Below are positions 10,898 through 24,400 of a stretch of 64,000 nucleotides of DNA, in pieces; positions within the stretch are counted from its first letter, which is position 1, and every line of letters begins with the position of its first letter. The translations under genes were made by a program, and so were the position numbers. The stretch lies in assembly GCF_016808095.1 (NCBI RefSeq), contig NC_068970.1, positions 45,977,630 to 46,041,629 of the forward strand, in the 5' to 3' direction. Under the pieces are notes generated by a model. It was not told the origin of the DNA. It saw only the letters and a program-made list of their open reading frames with translations, and made no database searches. This stretch comes from Vigna angularis (Eukaryota > Streptophyta > Magnoliopsida > Fabales > Fabaceae).

Positions 10898-13800
10898 ACT
10901 TCCTAAATTGTAAGTAATCCAAAAATACAAATGATTGGTTTCTCAACATTTAAAGGTGTATTCATTTGTTCATATTAATAAGGTGATCATTAAAAAAAAA
11001 AAATTGAACAAAAACCAACAAAATACACGTAAATTAATATGAAAAAAAGAATTATCATATATCAAGTAAACATGCATTGATGTCGAATTCCTTAGAAACT
11101 TTTACACATGTGATGGACTATCTTCCACACACACAAGATTAGTCCTTTTTCTATAACTCTAAATTATTCTTAGATAATGATATCTTGTTAGTTTCACCAC
11201 CTAATTTATTTTCCTCTATATGAGTTTGAATGGTTATTAGAATGTTAGAATAACTTTCATTCTGAATGCCTAATGTATACCCTAAGAAGCATACAAAAGG
11301 ATTTCCTCCGTGGAATCTCATTCATCCTTACCACTTCATACCTCATCATATTCCAATAGTTCATATAATCAACGTACATTCATCTATATAATTATATACT
11401 TCAAGCAGTCATTTATCCGATTTAAAATGTATGTTGGGAGCCATCCAACTACCGTCTGACACCAATCATCACCACCTAGTGTAACTCCAAAGAAGTTCAT
11501 GGAAGAGTGGCACTTAGTGCCAATTAGGTGGTGCCCAATGTGACCTTTGTTGCCTAGCAAGTCCATGACGCACTCAGCACAAGCACCCCTAAAGCTTTAA
11601 GATTTAAATCAAATAAATGGTACTTAATGGCATTACAGTGGCATCACAAGTATAAAATAAACCTAAACTTTCTTTTGAGCTTTGATTTGAGTAATTTGAC
11701 ACTCTTTGAGCTAATCCCCACTTAATAAATTTTTTAATGATCGAAGATTTCGTACTTCTTTGCTCAACTAGTGTTATACTACTCAATTCAAAGATCTCTT
11801 AAAGGGATTATCAACAACACTTATACACATTTCTATACTTTTCACCACAACAAAACATAGTAAACAAAATTTTACATAATTTGACCTACTACACGAGTTC
11901 AACATCAACTTAAAAAGCTTAATCATACAGTTCATTGTCATAGAACAGGGGAATCACAAATTCATAACTTAAAACACCAAAATTTTTGTTTGACAACAAT
12001 AAATTAACAATTTCAACATGTAAAATTAGAATTAGTTTCCCTTACCTATCAAACTAGTCCCAATAGCCCTTAAAACACCAAACACCTTTTAGCTCCACAT
12101 TACACTCTATCAACATAAACATTATAAGAACTATCAATTCATACTGTTATGATCACTAATTAGTAGAGACTCATATTGACATTCTAAAAAGACATGCAAG
12201 CAAGAAAAACCTTCATACAAAAAGAAAATAACTAGACCAAGAAAAATGACAGCTAACTTACTCAAACAAAGAAATTGGTCAGTTAAACTATTAAGATCTT
12301 TCGATGATCAATCTTACCGTCTGAATCTTCAATCAAATAAACAGAAAGTGAAAAATATAAGAGAGAAGTAAAAGAACACTATCAATTCTAAAGTACTTAA
12401 AATATTTGAGTCTAACTATTTTAAAAATATATCAATTTTAAAATATCATTTTATAGATCTTTATAATTAAAAATAATAAAATATTATCTATTTTTTAGAT
12501 CTTTACCACAATTTTATGTTTAAAAGGCTTTTTTTTCTTGTAAATTAATAAAACTATATATATAATTAATCTTAATTTCTAAGTAATATAGAACTATTTA
12601 ACATAAGAACAATAATAAACATATTATATATGATTGGATGATTGAGTAAAAATTATGGTTGTATGGTATCTGCTAATTTAAACCATGTATATAGGATCGT
12701 GCTTTATTTTATTCTAAAGCTAGCTAAGAAATACCATATTTACCAGACTATATATGAAGATTTTTTTATAGTGTAGATAATTAGTGATGTAGAGGTAGGT
12801 CACTGTGTAATTAATATGCATTTATAAGATTTACATGAAGAAGTAGGAAGAAGTGTTTGTCACGCAAAATAGCGTAATGATCACATTAACTGAAAACGTT
12901 TTGAAAAAGCTATCTTAACACCCTTTTTGGTGGTAAGTACTATCAATCGTTAATCATACAAATCCAACCTTCACTCCAAACATATTTTTATAAGTACTTT
13001 CATATTCAACTCACCAAATATACTCACAATAATGTCTTCTCCTTCAAAGGGTTAAACATTCAAATTCAATTCAAATTAATTATGGATTTAAGGCTATGTT
13101 GGAACTCATGGATTTTCATTTTTTAAATGTCAATTTTGCAACCAAACTTTATCTATTTAATTTTTATAATTGATATACATAAATATTGTTTGAGATTGAA
13201 AATTAATTAAAAATTAAATAAATTTACAGATTGGATATAATTTACAAATAAAATTAGATATATAATTTTCATCTTATAAATAAAGTATATACACTTTACT
13301 TTATAATTCAGTTTAATACTTGAATTTAAAATTTAATTTTTAAAAAATATAAGCATTTAAGAAAATATTATTGATTTAGTTTTTAAATAAAAAGGTTATA
13401 ATTGAGAAAGGAAATCATTGCACATAGTAATTAACTTTTTTTAGTTATAATCATTGTTGAAAAACTTTTGAATTGAACAAGATCGAGGTGAAAAAGTTAA
13501 GAAATGAAAAGTTGTTCATTTATTGAAGAAGAGTTATAAAAATCGAAATAAAGGCACAATAATAGAAAGGAGTCTTTTACACTTATTCATCAACTTTCAA
13601 GTTCATTTATTCAAGTTCTTTATCACACTTTAGTAATTCACTTCTTCTTATTTACATTTTTTTCTATTATATAAATGTAAAATATGTATAAAGTTTAATT
13701 CTATATATTTATTCAGAAAATCACCAAACAACATGAACGCAAAAATCTTTTTTTTATAATATATTATTGAAATTTATTATTTTCTGACAGTCTAAACTAT

Positions 13801-16378
13801 TTTTATTAATTTTTATTTCACTCAATTTAAAACTTTTAAAATCTTAGTAAAAAGAGTCCGCAGTTTATATTTGTTTTTTTAATAGAATCCAAAAACTATT
13901 TTTCACTAAAAAAATATTATATAAGAACAAATTTAATTTAGGTTTTAAAATTAAAAAATGTAACTTTCAAAATGTCACTTATTATGACGGGTTAACTTTG
14001 TTCTTTAAAATACACATGTTCATTTAAAGGAATATCTTCTTTTAACATAACTTTTCTTTCAGAGGTAAATATATACTAGAAATCAAATTTATTTTCATCA
14101 CAAGAGATAACATTATTTAGTAACTACGTTATGTTAACTGTCTTAATTATTTAACAATGATCATCATTATCATAGGTTGATCATCAAATAATTAATTATC
14201 TTATTATCATCACAAACTCTCAGATTGTGAGAGATTGGCATAACTCAAAAAGGTCAAGGTCCATTTTCTATTTCTTGTTAAAAATGAAAAATGAACTCTG
14301 AACTTTTCTTGCTTGCTTTTGCAGTGTCACACTTCTCCGACAAAGCATCAGAATTCTTACATTTCTCCAAGTTTTTCAAGCAGCATAGACAGATACTTCA
14401 ACTCAAATCAAAATGCTTAGAATTATGTCCAAAATCAAATTATGTTCTAAAGTAATATCTTGAAAAGTGAACTTTTAGTTTAGGTATATCATATAACAAA
14501 ATATTAGGATAGATTTTTAATGATTCTAATGTTATATTAAAAAATAAATTTTAATTTTAATTTTAACTTAATTTTAAAAAAGATCACATAACAAAAAAGT
14601 AATAAATTTTTAATGATTCTAATATCAAAGTTCATGATGATATTTAATATAATTTGATTAAAAAAAGATAAAAGAAATTAAAAATATAGTAAGATAAGGA
14701 TGTAAAATTGTAAGATAAAAGAAATTAAAAGTATAATGAGATAAGAATTGTAAGATTGTAAGAGGAAATGCACTAAGTATAACTTGTAAAAGTTGTTTTA
14801 ATTAATAGCACTTGCACCAATTCCTTGACAAACACAAGTCCAATTAGTGTTGCCTTGTCTTACAGCATAAGTTTAACATGAGCAAGCAAATCAATCAACA
14901 TCAATAAGCACTTTTCGGCCTTCAACTCAATTTTACATTTCCTTAATCAATTATTTATTTCTATTGACTTGGAATCAAAAGTCAGCATTTCACCAATCAT
15001 CTCAGCCACATGGAATGTTCCAACTTGCTCTCATTTTCCAATATCTTTTTATGCCTATAATCTATTCTGCCATTTTCACAAACATATTTTAAGTTGGACT
15101 TGTAATATTTATTTATATGTGCCACACACACATTTTTAGTTTTGAAGGTGATTTCAGTCCTTTAGTGTGAAAGCTTCCTCTCTTTTGGTTGATTCTTCAC
15201 AAATTTAGGATTAATTTCACTATTCTAACTACTAACACTTTCCTCCTTTCTACTTTATTATATCAATAATTTAAAGCATGAATTGATGCTACCATGACCC
15301 ACCAACTTGTTTACTAGTATAACATAAAGTTGAGCAAAACTAGTCTTCTTTACTAAATTAATACTTCTCTTGTTCATTGTCAAAATATAATAATTAAGGC
15401 TAATTTGACATGGTCATGCCCAGTTTCTGCCTCTACTGTTTTTTACTCCTCTTTGAAAATTATTATTACTTTTCTTTTTAAATGTTCTACTGAATCACCT
15501 GATCATGTTTATCACAGTCTGCTGCAGAGGATTTTGAAAGAGAGACTAAAAATGTAACCACAGATCACAAACACTTTCAGATATGGCCTTGATGTTAGTA
15601 TCAATTGTGTTTTGTTTTTCTTTTTTTCTTTCACCAAAATCATTTGTTTTGAGCAAGGTTGAATTGAAAAGTTTTAAAACTTGAGTGGCAAACTTTGAGT
15701 GCACAGTGACAAAGCATGATCATGGCAATTGAAATTGATTTAATGATAATGTTCCAAACCCAAAAGAAGCCTTGGAATTTGCAATCTTTTACCAAGTCAG
15801 AGATATCTAACATAATTGCATAAACTTTACATTTCAACAATGAAGATTGTTGAATTCCTCATCAAGACCACAAAGGGGTTAGCCTGATATGATTAACATA
15901 AAGAAAGCATACACTAGAGACCAGACTCTGAACTAGACTACTTCTAGAAAATGTGTTTGACTGTTTCTCACTCTGTCACACGCCATCATTAGTCTTTTGT
16001 TTGTTATTCCAAGATAATGACACAAATAATAATGATTATGCCTTAAAAGAGATAAATAAATTAAGAAACAACAAAGGGTAAAAGAAAGCATAATGGAAGC
16101 AGCCTTTTAAGAACAAAATCAACCCCCACATACCTAATTCTTTCTTTTTATCAGTTATATAGTACTGAATGAACCCCTTTTCATATTATGAAAAACCAAA
16201 AGGCATAGTCTATAAGCTATATGATATTCCAAAATGCAAAATGATTCATGACTATGCTCACCTAATTCCAACTGGCATGCTTTTATGCAAACAAACAGTT
16301 ACATTCACATGCACTTCACATCAGTTAAGAATATACAATCTCTGACTTCTCAGCTTATTCTAACTCAACCTCTTCCAA

Positions 16379-18472
16379 TTGCCAAAGAGAACTAAAATTT
16401 GTCAAACATTTTACATGGATCAAGAATGCTACAAGGGGGTGAGTTTACCATGTGTAAACGCTTTTAAGTTTCTGAGTGGTCAAAGAAAGACTCAAAGGAC
16501 TGAAAAGGCCTCAAATAATGGTTATCTTTGCTTTGCAGACACTATTTGTTGTTTGTCATTTTCCTCTTTGTTTGGTGGCTTACTTCTTCCATCAAACACA
16601 CCACAAATGCATTCAGAACTTGATAGGCTACTTGTGGAAGGACAATGAGTTTGCACAAAAGAGGGTTGGACAAAGTCAAAGGTTTGAAATTAATTAGGAA
16701 ACTACAAAATTTTGTCAAAGATGTCAGGCTTTTCAGAGCAGTCTTGGAGCCTCGCCACAAATGAATAATATTGTTAGAGGAGCACCTAATTCCCATAGAG
16801 CCTCAGTGTCGGGTAATACAAAATTAGTCTATGTGTTAAGTTTTGTAGTGATTTATGAGCCTATAAATATAACTGTCTTTGTCAGCTCAATAATGCAGTT
16901 ACAGGGTGTGAACATGGGTGAATGAATGACAACGGAAGAGGACATGAGATTGTAAGATAATTCGTTAGTTCATCAACATTTTAACAGTATAGACAAGTTA
17001 TAGCTTTCTTCTGCAGATTTCAGGACCAGTTTACCATAGGACAAGGTAAAATCTTGACGCATTTTTGCAGGTTTCACACTTAGCATTGAGATTTGTGTAT
17101 TTTATACAACAGTGATGCCAAATCACAATGGGCAATTGACTTACATCACCGAGGATGTGATTACCCTTTCAAGAGAGATTGCAGAAGTTGCCAAATTTGG
17201 AGATTTTGAATTTTGGCACCTTAAACTGAAACACCAGGCTTCCTTAGTCAAGGTTTTGAAGAACGAATAAACAAATTGTTCTATTTAACACATTCTCTAG
17301 TTTTGCTTAAAACTTGTTTAAAACCATAAAACTAAGTAGAAGTATGTTGATAATTAGCCCTTCTCTTATTTCATGTTAAGTGTCAGGATTTTTAATATTA
17401 TTACATATTTGTAATTAATATTCAACAATAATAATAGAAAATCTACTTACTCTAAAAATAACTTTAAAATAGTCACTTATTTTCTTTTAAGCTAACTATT
17501 CTAAAAAGTATGATGTTTATGTTTTAAATAGCTTGATTTATCCCCATCCCCCTCCTTATCTTTACTATAATAATAATAATAATAATTTCCAACCATGAGG
17601 GTGAAGTAGCATACCTTAACTCAGAAGAGAAATGGAATCAGAACAAGTTGCAGTTTGTAGGACTCAATCACCCTTTCCCCCTCCCCCAACTAGAACATTT
17701 TTTACGTGCTAATCATAACAGTTGATTTTACAATCAGTAGTTATTATTGCAATTTACCTTTTCCTAAAGTGCTTTTTTTTTGTTTCTTACTTTAAAGGAG
17801 ACAAATACCAGGTACGATGCCATTTCAAGCCTATTAGTGTTGTACGTGCCATGCATGTTAAACATGTGCACTGCAATCTGCAACATCTAAAAACACATGA
17901 ACTGGAACTATTGTCCAATGACATACGTGAATATAAGTATGTGTAATAAAGAACTTAAATATTACACATATTTTATTACACCGAGCTAATCGAATCATCT
18001 TGGCAAAAATAATACATGAAACTCACCAAGTTCCAAATAGATTGTGCAATCAATCAAGAGATGACTAACCCAGAGCAAATAAGATGCCAAAGAATCAATG
18101 AAATTCATTCTCAAAAAAATTATGTACAGATTAATACTTTAAACCAATCAAAATAATCCCTTCCATTATCCCAAGCCATCTCATCAATGTGATAATCTGT
18201 GATTGGTTATACCCGAATTTTGGCAAGGTTAGCACCTTCCACCCACTAAATAATTTGTGAAACTCAGGCAAAAGAACCCAGAAATTCATCAGCTTCCATG
18301 GTATATGTCATGAGTTAATGATCATGACAAAAGGTAGGGGGAAATCACCACCTTGCATCTTGAAAACCTGATATCCCCTCCAAACCACCCAAAACAAGAT
18401 ATAGTTCCCATCAACTTGAGAATCTCACACTCCCTTCTCTACTTGCCTCTTCAATATCCACACTGAGCTCCA
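16379..18472. other. downstream flank of TPK, no confirmed gene
   Basis: Three overlapping frames (16379-16648, 16476-16697, 16542-16796) and one at 17722-17946 do not resemble a known family. At least part of 18000-18472 should be the 3' untranslated region of the minus-strand channel gene, but no polyadenylation site can be fixed by eye. Confidence 0.4.
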
Positions 18473-21400
18473 TCAATTATGAGGCTCCATAAGATCAGCA
18501 AGGGTTATTTTTCCGCAGTTGCCAGCATCTAGTCTATCAAACTTCTCACTTACCTGCATGACGTCCTTCTCAGATACTTTTCCCATCTCCTTGAGCTTGT
18601 ATATAACATATTCTGATTTACTGCATGTCCAAAGCTCAGTATATTCAGTAAAACCACAAAAATGTTTAAGTTGCAAAATTTGATCAAAATAAATTAGCAT
18701 AGCCTTCTTGGCAGGAGAAAAAACAAAGAATATTATAACACTAAAAAGAAAAGAATGATGGGACCCGAAGAAAAGGAAAAACAAAAATACGAATTTGACA
18801 TTTGGAGATTGCTAAAAATGATCCTTGAAAATATTAGAAGATTACTGTATGTAGCCGTTTGTCAACAATTCACAATAAAAGAGAAAGATATGTACATAAC
18901 TACGAGAAACAATTGAAAGAATCTGCACGCAGACAATATTTCAAAATTATATACTAGTCTCGACCATTATGGGGAGAAAAATTAGATGAAAATCTATAGA
19001 TAATGCAGCCAAGGAAAGAAAAGCACAATCCAGTTTTTCACTATAACAATAAATCAATTAATTGAATATATATTATCTTGTGAAGCCCAGATGAAGGGGT
19101 CTAGAAGAGAAATGCATTAGTTGGGTAACAGTTTTCTAGCAAGACTACGACCTGTATGAAAATGCTACATGTGTGAAGCACTTTAATCCATATATAAAAG
19201 AACAAAGGAGATATACAAATTTCTTCGAATTAAAGGGAGAATTATTGTAAAAATACTACAATCCTATGGAATATGGAGATTGTGCAAAGATTAATACAAA
19301 GCACTGACATTATTGAAAATCTCAAGGATGTCAACAATGCAAACAATATACTAGGACAACAGTTGATGAAGTGATGTCAAAGAAATCGAAGACTTATATA
19401 TGATTTTTCATTGATTTGGAAGGCATATATACTGTTCCTACTGCCAAGAGAGGTAATGTGGAAGGCCTAAAGAAAAAAAGAGTATATAATGCCTATCATG
19501 ACAATAGTGAAGATAAAAGGTGAGTTCACAATTTTCGTGTAAGTTTGTCTCAAAGATCAACTTTGAGCCCCTATCTTTTCACCTTCGACCTAGATGCGTT
19601 TACTAAGCATATCCAAGAGTCTATGTCATGATACATATTCTGTGGAAATGACATGGTCCTAGTTAAAGAGCTAAGAAAGGAAATAAATGGAAAGATCAAA
19701 GATGCAGCTGCAGAGATAAGTTATGGAAACACAAGGAATGTACGTTTATAGGAGACACACATAACAACTTAAAGGAGAAAATCAGAAACCATACCCTTAC
19801 CACAAGTCACACAGTTTAAGTATCTTGGCTCCATTATACAAAAGGTTGGAAAAATGGAAGGTGATGTATACCATAGGATTGAAGTAAGATGAATGATATG
19901 GAGGAGTCCATTTAACCTTATCGATGACAAAAAACAAAAGTATTACTCAAGCTTAGGGGAAAATATACCATAGCTATATGATGTGTCATGATGTATAGAA
20001 CTAAGAGTTGAGCCATCTCCATGTTACAGAGAAGAGAAAGTTGAATCAGATGTGTGAATATCTTAGACATGACAAGATTATAAACGAATGCACTATCACT
20101 ACACATGAGAAGACTTACAAAAGCCCCGATGATGAGAGTAGATTAGATGCAGAGTAGACCTATCACTATAAATAGAGGGAGATTGAGAAAAACTATAAGA
20201 AAACGATTTTAAGGGATTTGGAGGCCAATGGTTTGCATAGACACAATTCATCAAATTAACACTGTAACATTGATGTTGTTATGAAGCTTAGATACTCCAG
20301 AAAGGGCAAAGCACAACCATTAGGGATGACAAAAATATCCTTATCCACAATACGAGTATCCACGAATAAAATCTACGCGAAATAATTGGTACCTGCAAGT
20401 AATTATTATCCACATGTAGCAAGTAACTATTATCCACATGTAGCAAGTAACGGATATTTTAATATTCGTTATTACCTACAAAATATTAAAATTAAAATTT
20501 AATTTATATTTTGTTAAGTTAAATTTAATTAAAATTAAAATTAATTTATATTTAATTACGTTAAATTTAATTAAAATTAAATTTTAATTTATATTATATT
20601 TTATATTTTATATTTTTTTCTAATTTTATTTTAAAAAATTATAAAATATCTTGTTTTAAATATCCGTTGGTATCCATGGATACTTAAGGGTTTTAAAATA
20701 CATGTGGATAATTTTTAAACGAGTATCTGACAGGTAATAGGATGGATAATGGGAAGATTTTTTTGTTGCGATCAAGTTGATAGGTAATAGGACGGATAAC
20801 GGGAAGATTTTTTTGTTGCGATCAAGTAGTAGGTAGACACTATCCATGTCCGACCTGACCCTTTATCATCCCTAACAACAATACACAAAAACACTAAATT
20901 TGCATCTGGAAATATCCTATTTTGGTGTCATTTAATGGCTTTGTGTTTTGGAATACAAGGTTCATGTGTCTTACTTCACTAGATACAACTAACTAAATAA
21001 ATTGCAAAACTTGAATTCTTCTAAACTTAAAATGCCATGTTTTTGTTATAACATATGGATATATTCAAAATTATCTCAACATATTTTAGACTACCCTCAA
21101 TCATCAATTTCCCCATTTCCTCATTATTCCAGGATTAATTACCATGTTTTCTTATATTATCGTGATTTGTTCTTAATGTAATTAGAAATATGAATAGGAG
21201 ATAATATTTTATGATTTATCACCACCTACAATAATTTGAATTTGAGTTTAGCTCTACTTCACAAAACTTACTTATAACATGAGGATTGTCCTCTTATATT
21301 CTTTTTTTCCAAGCTCTTACACAATGAAAGCTGGTTAGCTTGAGCTGCAAGCTAGCCAGATAAGATCTAACTGTTCTACAACAGAGTGAAGGAGTGCAGC

Positions 21401-24400
21401 CCTTCTTACAAGATGACAGTTGGCTAACTAACTTTTATGAGATGCTGTCTGAATCAGCTTAACATACTTGTTAAAACAGTAAAACTGGTACAAAGAATAG
21501 CCAAACACTAGATATACTATCACCACCTAATTTCAAAGACAAATTAGAGTGGTATCGTCCAGTGACGTTTTTCATCAATATTTTGGAGCTGGAGCTCCTA
21601 AAACTTTACATTTTATTATTCTACTTTATTTTCGTAATTCTTACTTCAAATTAATCATATTTCATGTTGTCAACCCTCCAATGCATTTGGACATTTCTCT
21701 GTTATATATTCCTTCTAGTGAGTGCTGCCCTCTTCTAGCCGCCTTCTTACTCTGCAGTTTTTTCTCTATCTTAGAGTACATTGTGCACTTTACCAGCATG
21801 TTTCAAACAATTTTCCAGCTATTGTGTCTTCCTTCTAGTACTCTTTGGTTGTGTTCTACATTGCAATCATCTCTATCAATAGTTTTTTCTACAACTATGA
21901 TATCTCCAGCACAACTGTATTTATCTGAGTTCCTGTTTATTCTGTATGGCCACCAATGCCAATCTCTCACTGTCATGCTGTCATTCCAGTAAGTTCAGAA
22001 CTCTATTTTTCCATTTGTGACATCATTGTTTCATTTTCTCTCTCTACTTGTTGACCATGACCTCTAATCAAATCTTCCCTAAGAATACTTTCAATATTCT
22101 TAATAATATTTTTCAATTTTAGAATGATTGACATATAAAATTCGATTGAAATAATGAAAATACAATAAAACATTATAATTCTACCTTTTGGAGAATGAAC
22201 AATATCTACATATATTCTTTTTCAAAATTCATACCAAAATGGGAATTACGTCCTGGAACAATCTTTTAGTCCATGAAAGAGACATACTAAAAGATGTCTA
22301 GCATCTAAAACTTTGCAAAGCTGCTGGTTGAAGTCTTTAGCAAGGAAGATGAATGAGAAGCTACTTCCCCGCAACTATGGTCCGTATATGATCCTCCAGA
22401 TATTTGGTTCCCCTACATACAAGCTAGACTTACCAAAGCATGGCTGCATCCATCCAATTTTCCATGCATGCTCACTAAACAATGCATTGGTAGCATCTAC
22501 AATGGCACAACCTCTCTAACCAGGTCCTAACTGAGGAATGGGGATTACAACCCTAACCAAAAGGTTTGTTAAACGTTAGGTATGGAGATCAAGAAGAAGT
22601 AAAAGCCCTCATCATCCAGTGGAAGATTTTGTTACCCGTGCCTGTAAAAGTTGTTTGACAGATATAGTTTGTTTCCTACTTTGTAAGAATTTCTTCAAGT
22701 TGTTTACATTTAAAATGTTAGACTGTTATGATTCTGTTTTTAATTTCAGTTAAAGTTGATGTGCCCATAAAATAAGGGATTGTAATCTGATATAATTTAC
22801 GCTCTTTATATAGAGTCTTTTAATAAAATATTAGTAACTTCCCAGTCTACGTTACTCATCTTTTCTCTGTTTTTATAAACAAAATACTACAAATTGGCAT
22901 CTAGAATTATTATCTTGAGGATCTATGAAAAGCAACAATGGAAGGAGATATAGCACACACAACCAGCGCACCTACTTCTGATGATGAGTACAAATTATGA
23001 AGGCAGTAGAAGACCACTATGACGTTTCTGGGGCACCTAAAATTCCAATCCTCAAACGAAGACTCAGAGATGAAGACAAGAAAGGCTAAACCTAAAAGTT
23101 ACATTTTTAGGAGTACCTCATATCAAAATATAATCTCCAAAAGCCATTTGGGAGTACCTCATATCAAAATATCATGGCTGTTAAAGAACCAAAAGCATCG
23201 AAGCTCTCAACTTGATCAAAGAATCGGAGGTGCATAGCATGAAAGATACAGAAACCGTCAAAGGCTATGCTAACAGACTCCTAAGCATAGCAAACAAAGG
23301 GCAACTTCTTGGTAAGGACTTTCCAGATGAAAGAACTATTCAAAAAATTCTTGACACTTTTACGGAAAAATATGAATTGAAGATATCCACTTTGGAGGAG
23401 TCAAAAGATCTGCCAACCATTGCCCTTGAAGAATTGATAAATGTTTTATTGGTACATGAGGAGATAGTATAGAAGTGTATTGAAAGTCTCACATCGACTA
23501 GTGATAAGGTCAGTTTAGAGTATATAAGTGAGTGCAAACCTCACCTTTTAAGCTAATTTTGTGGGATTGAGTTAGGTTTAAAATCCACTTCTTAACATGG
23601 TATCAGAGTCATGATTTAAAGCCTATTCTAACAAAATTTGTTGTTTGTTGGGCATATTATTCCATCCAATATCGGACCACCCATTAATATCTAGTCTCAC
23701 ATACGAGATATATACCTCGGCGTGAGGGGTGTATGTTGGAAGTCCTACATCGACTAGTTATAAGACCAATTTAGAGTATATAAATGGGTGCAAACCTTAT
23801 CTTATAAGCTGGTTTTGTAGGGTTAAATTAGGCTTAAAGTTCACTTCTTAACAAGTACAAAGTGTTTTTCAAATAAAAGCACAAAACTCAAGAGGTTTCA
23901 AAGACAAAAAATAACAAATGGAAGAACAAAATAATCAAAAGGCTCCAACAAGAAACAAGGAGAGACTTTTCCTCCTTGTGTCCACATTGCAAAAAGACAA
24001 ACCATCCTCAAAAAATGTGTTGGGGGAGGCCAAATGTCAAAACCAGAAAAGGTGGCAATATGAGACACTGAGAGCAAATGCACAAGTCTATAAAAGAAGA
24101 GCTAAGGTGACTATAGACGAACAAAATGATGAGTAACTTTTTGTCGTAACATGTTTTACCACAACCATCAATCCTAGTGACTCATGGTTAACAATGACGA
24201 GAATCATTTTAAAGAGCTTAACATAACAATCATTTTCAAAGTAAATATTGGCATTGGTGATTTCATTAGTCAAGGAAAAAGGACCATTGCTATTGATAGC
24301 TTGACAGGTTTGAAATATATCTATGATGTTTTCTATTTTATATACGTCTGACATTGACCAAAATTTTTTAAGTGTTGCATAACTTTTGAAAAGGGGCTCT

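Larger units (their letters stand above)
8197..16378. other. long AT-rich intergenic stretch without a recognised gene
   Basis: No domain-bearing reading frame was found. The contents are poly-A/T runs, two TA microsatellites listed separately, and near 14630-14760 short direct repeats containing AAGATAAAAGAAATTAAAA. A minus-strand frame at 9134-9466 and a plus-strand frame at 9277-9624 overlap each other and match nothing I know. A 33-codon frame at 15583 begins with a hydrophobic stretch. Confidence 0.55.

Noticed and set aside
16379..16796. Three overlapping ORFs downstream of TPK
   Set aside because: No family resemblance, no clear preferred frame and no splice-supported extension could be found by eye.
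21549..21992. 147-codon ORF in the TPK intron
   Set aside because: It is a hydrophobic AT-driven frame without domains, and the region looks like a decayed retroelement untranslated part.
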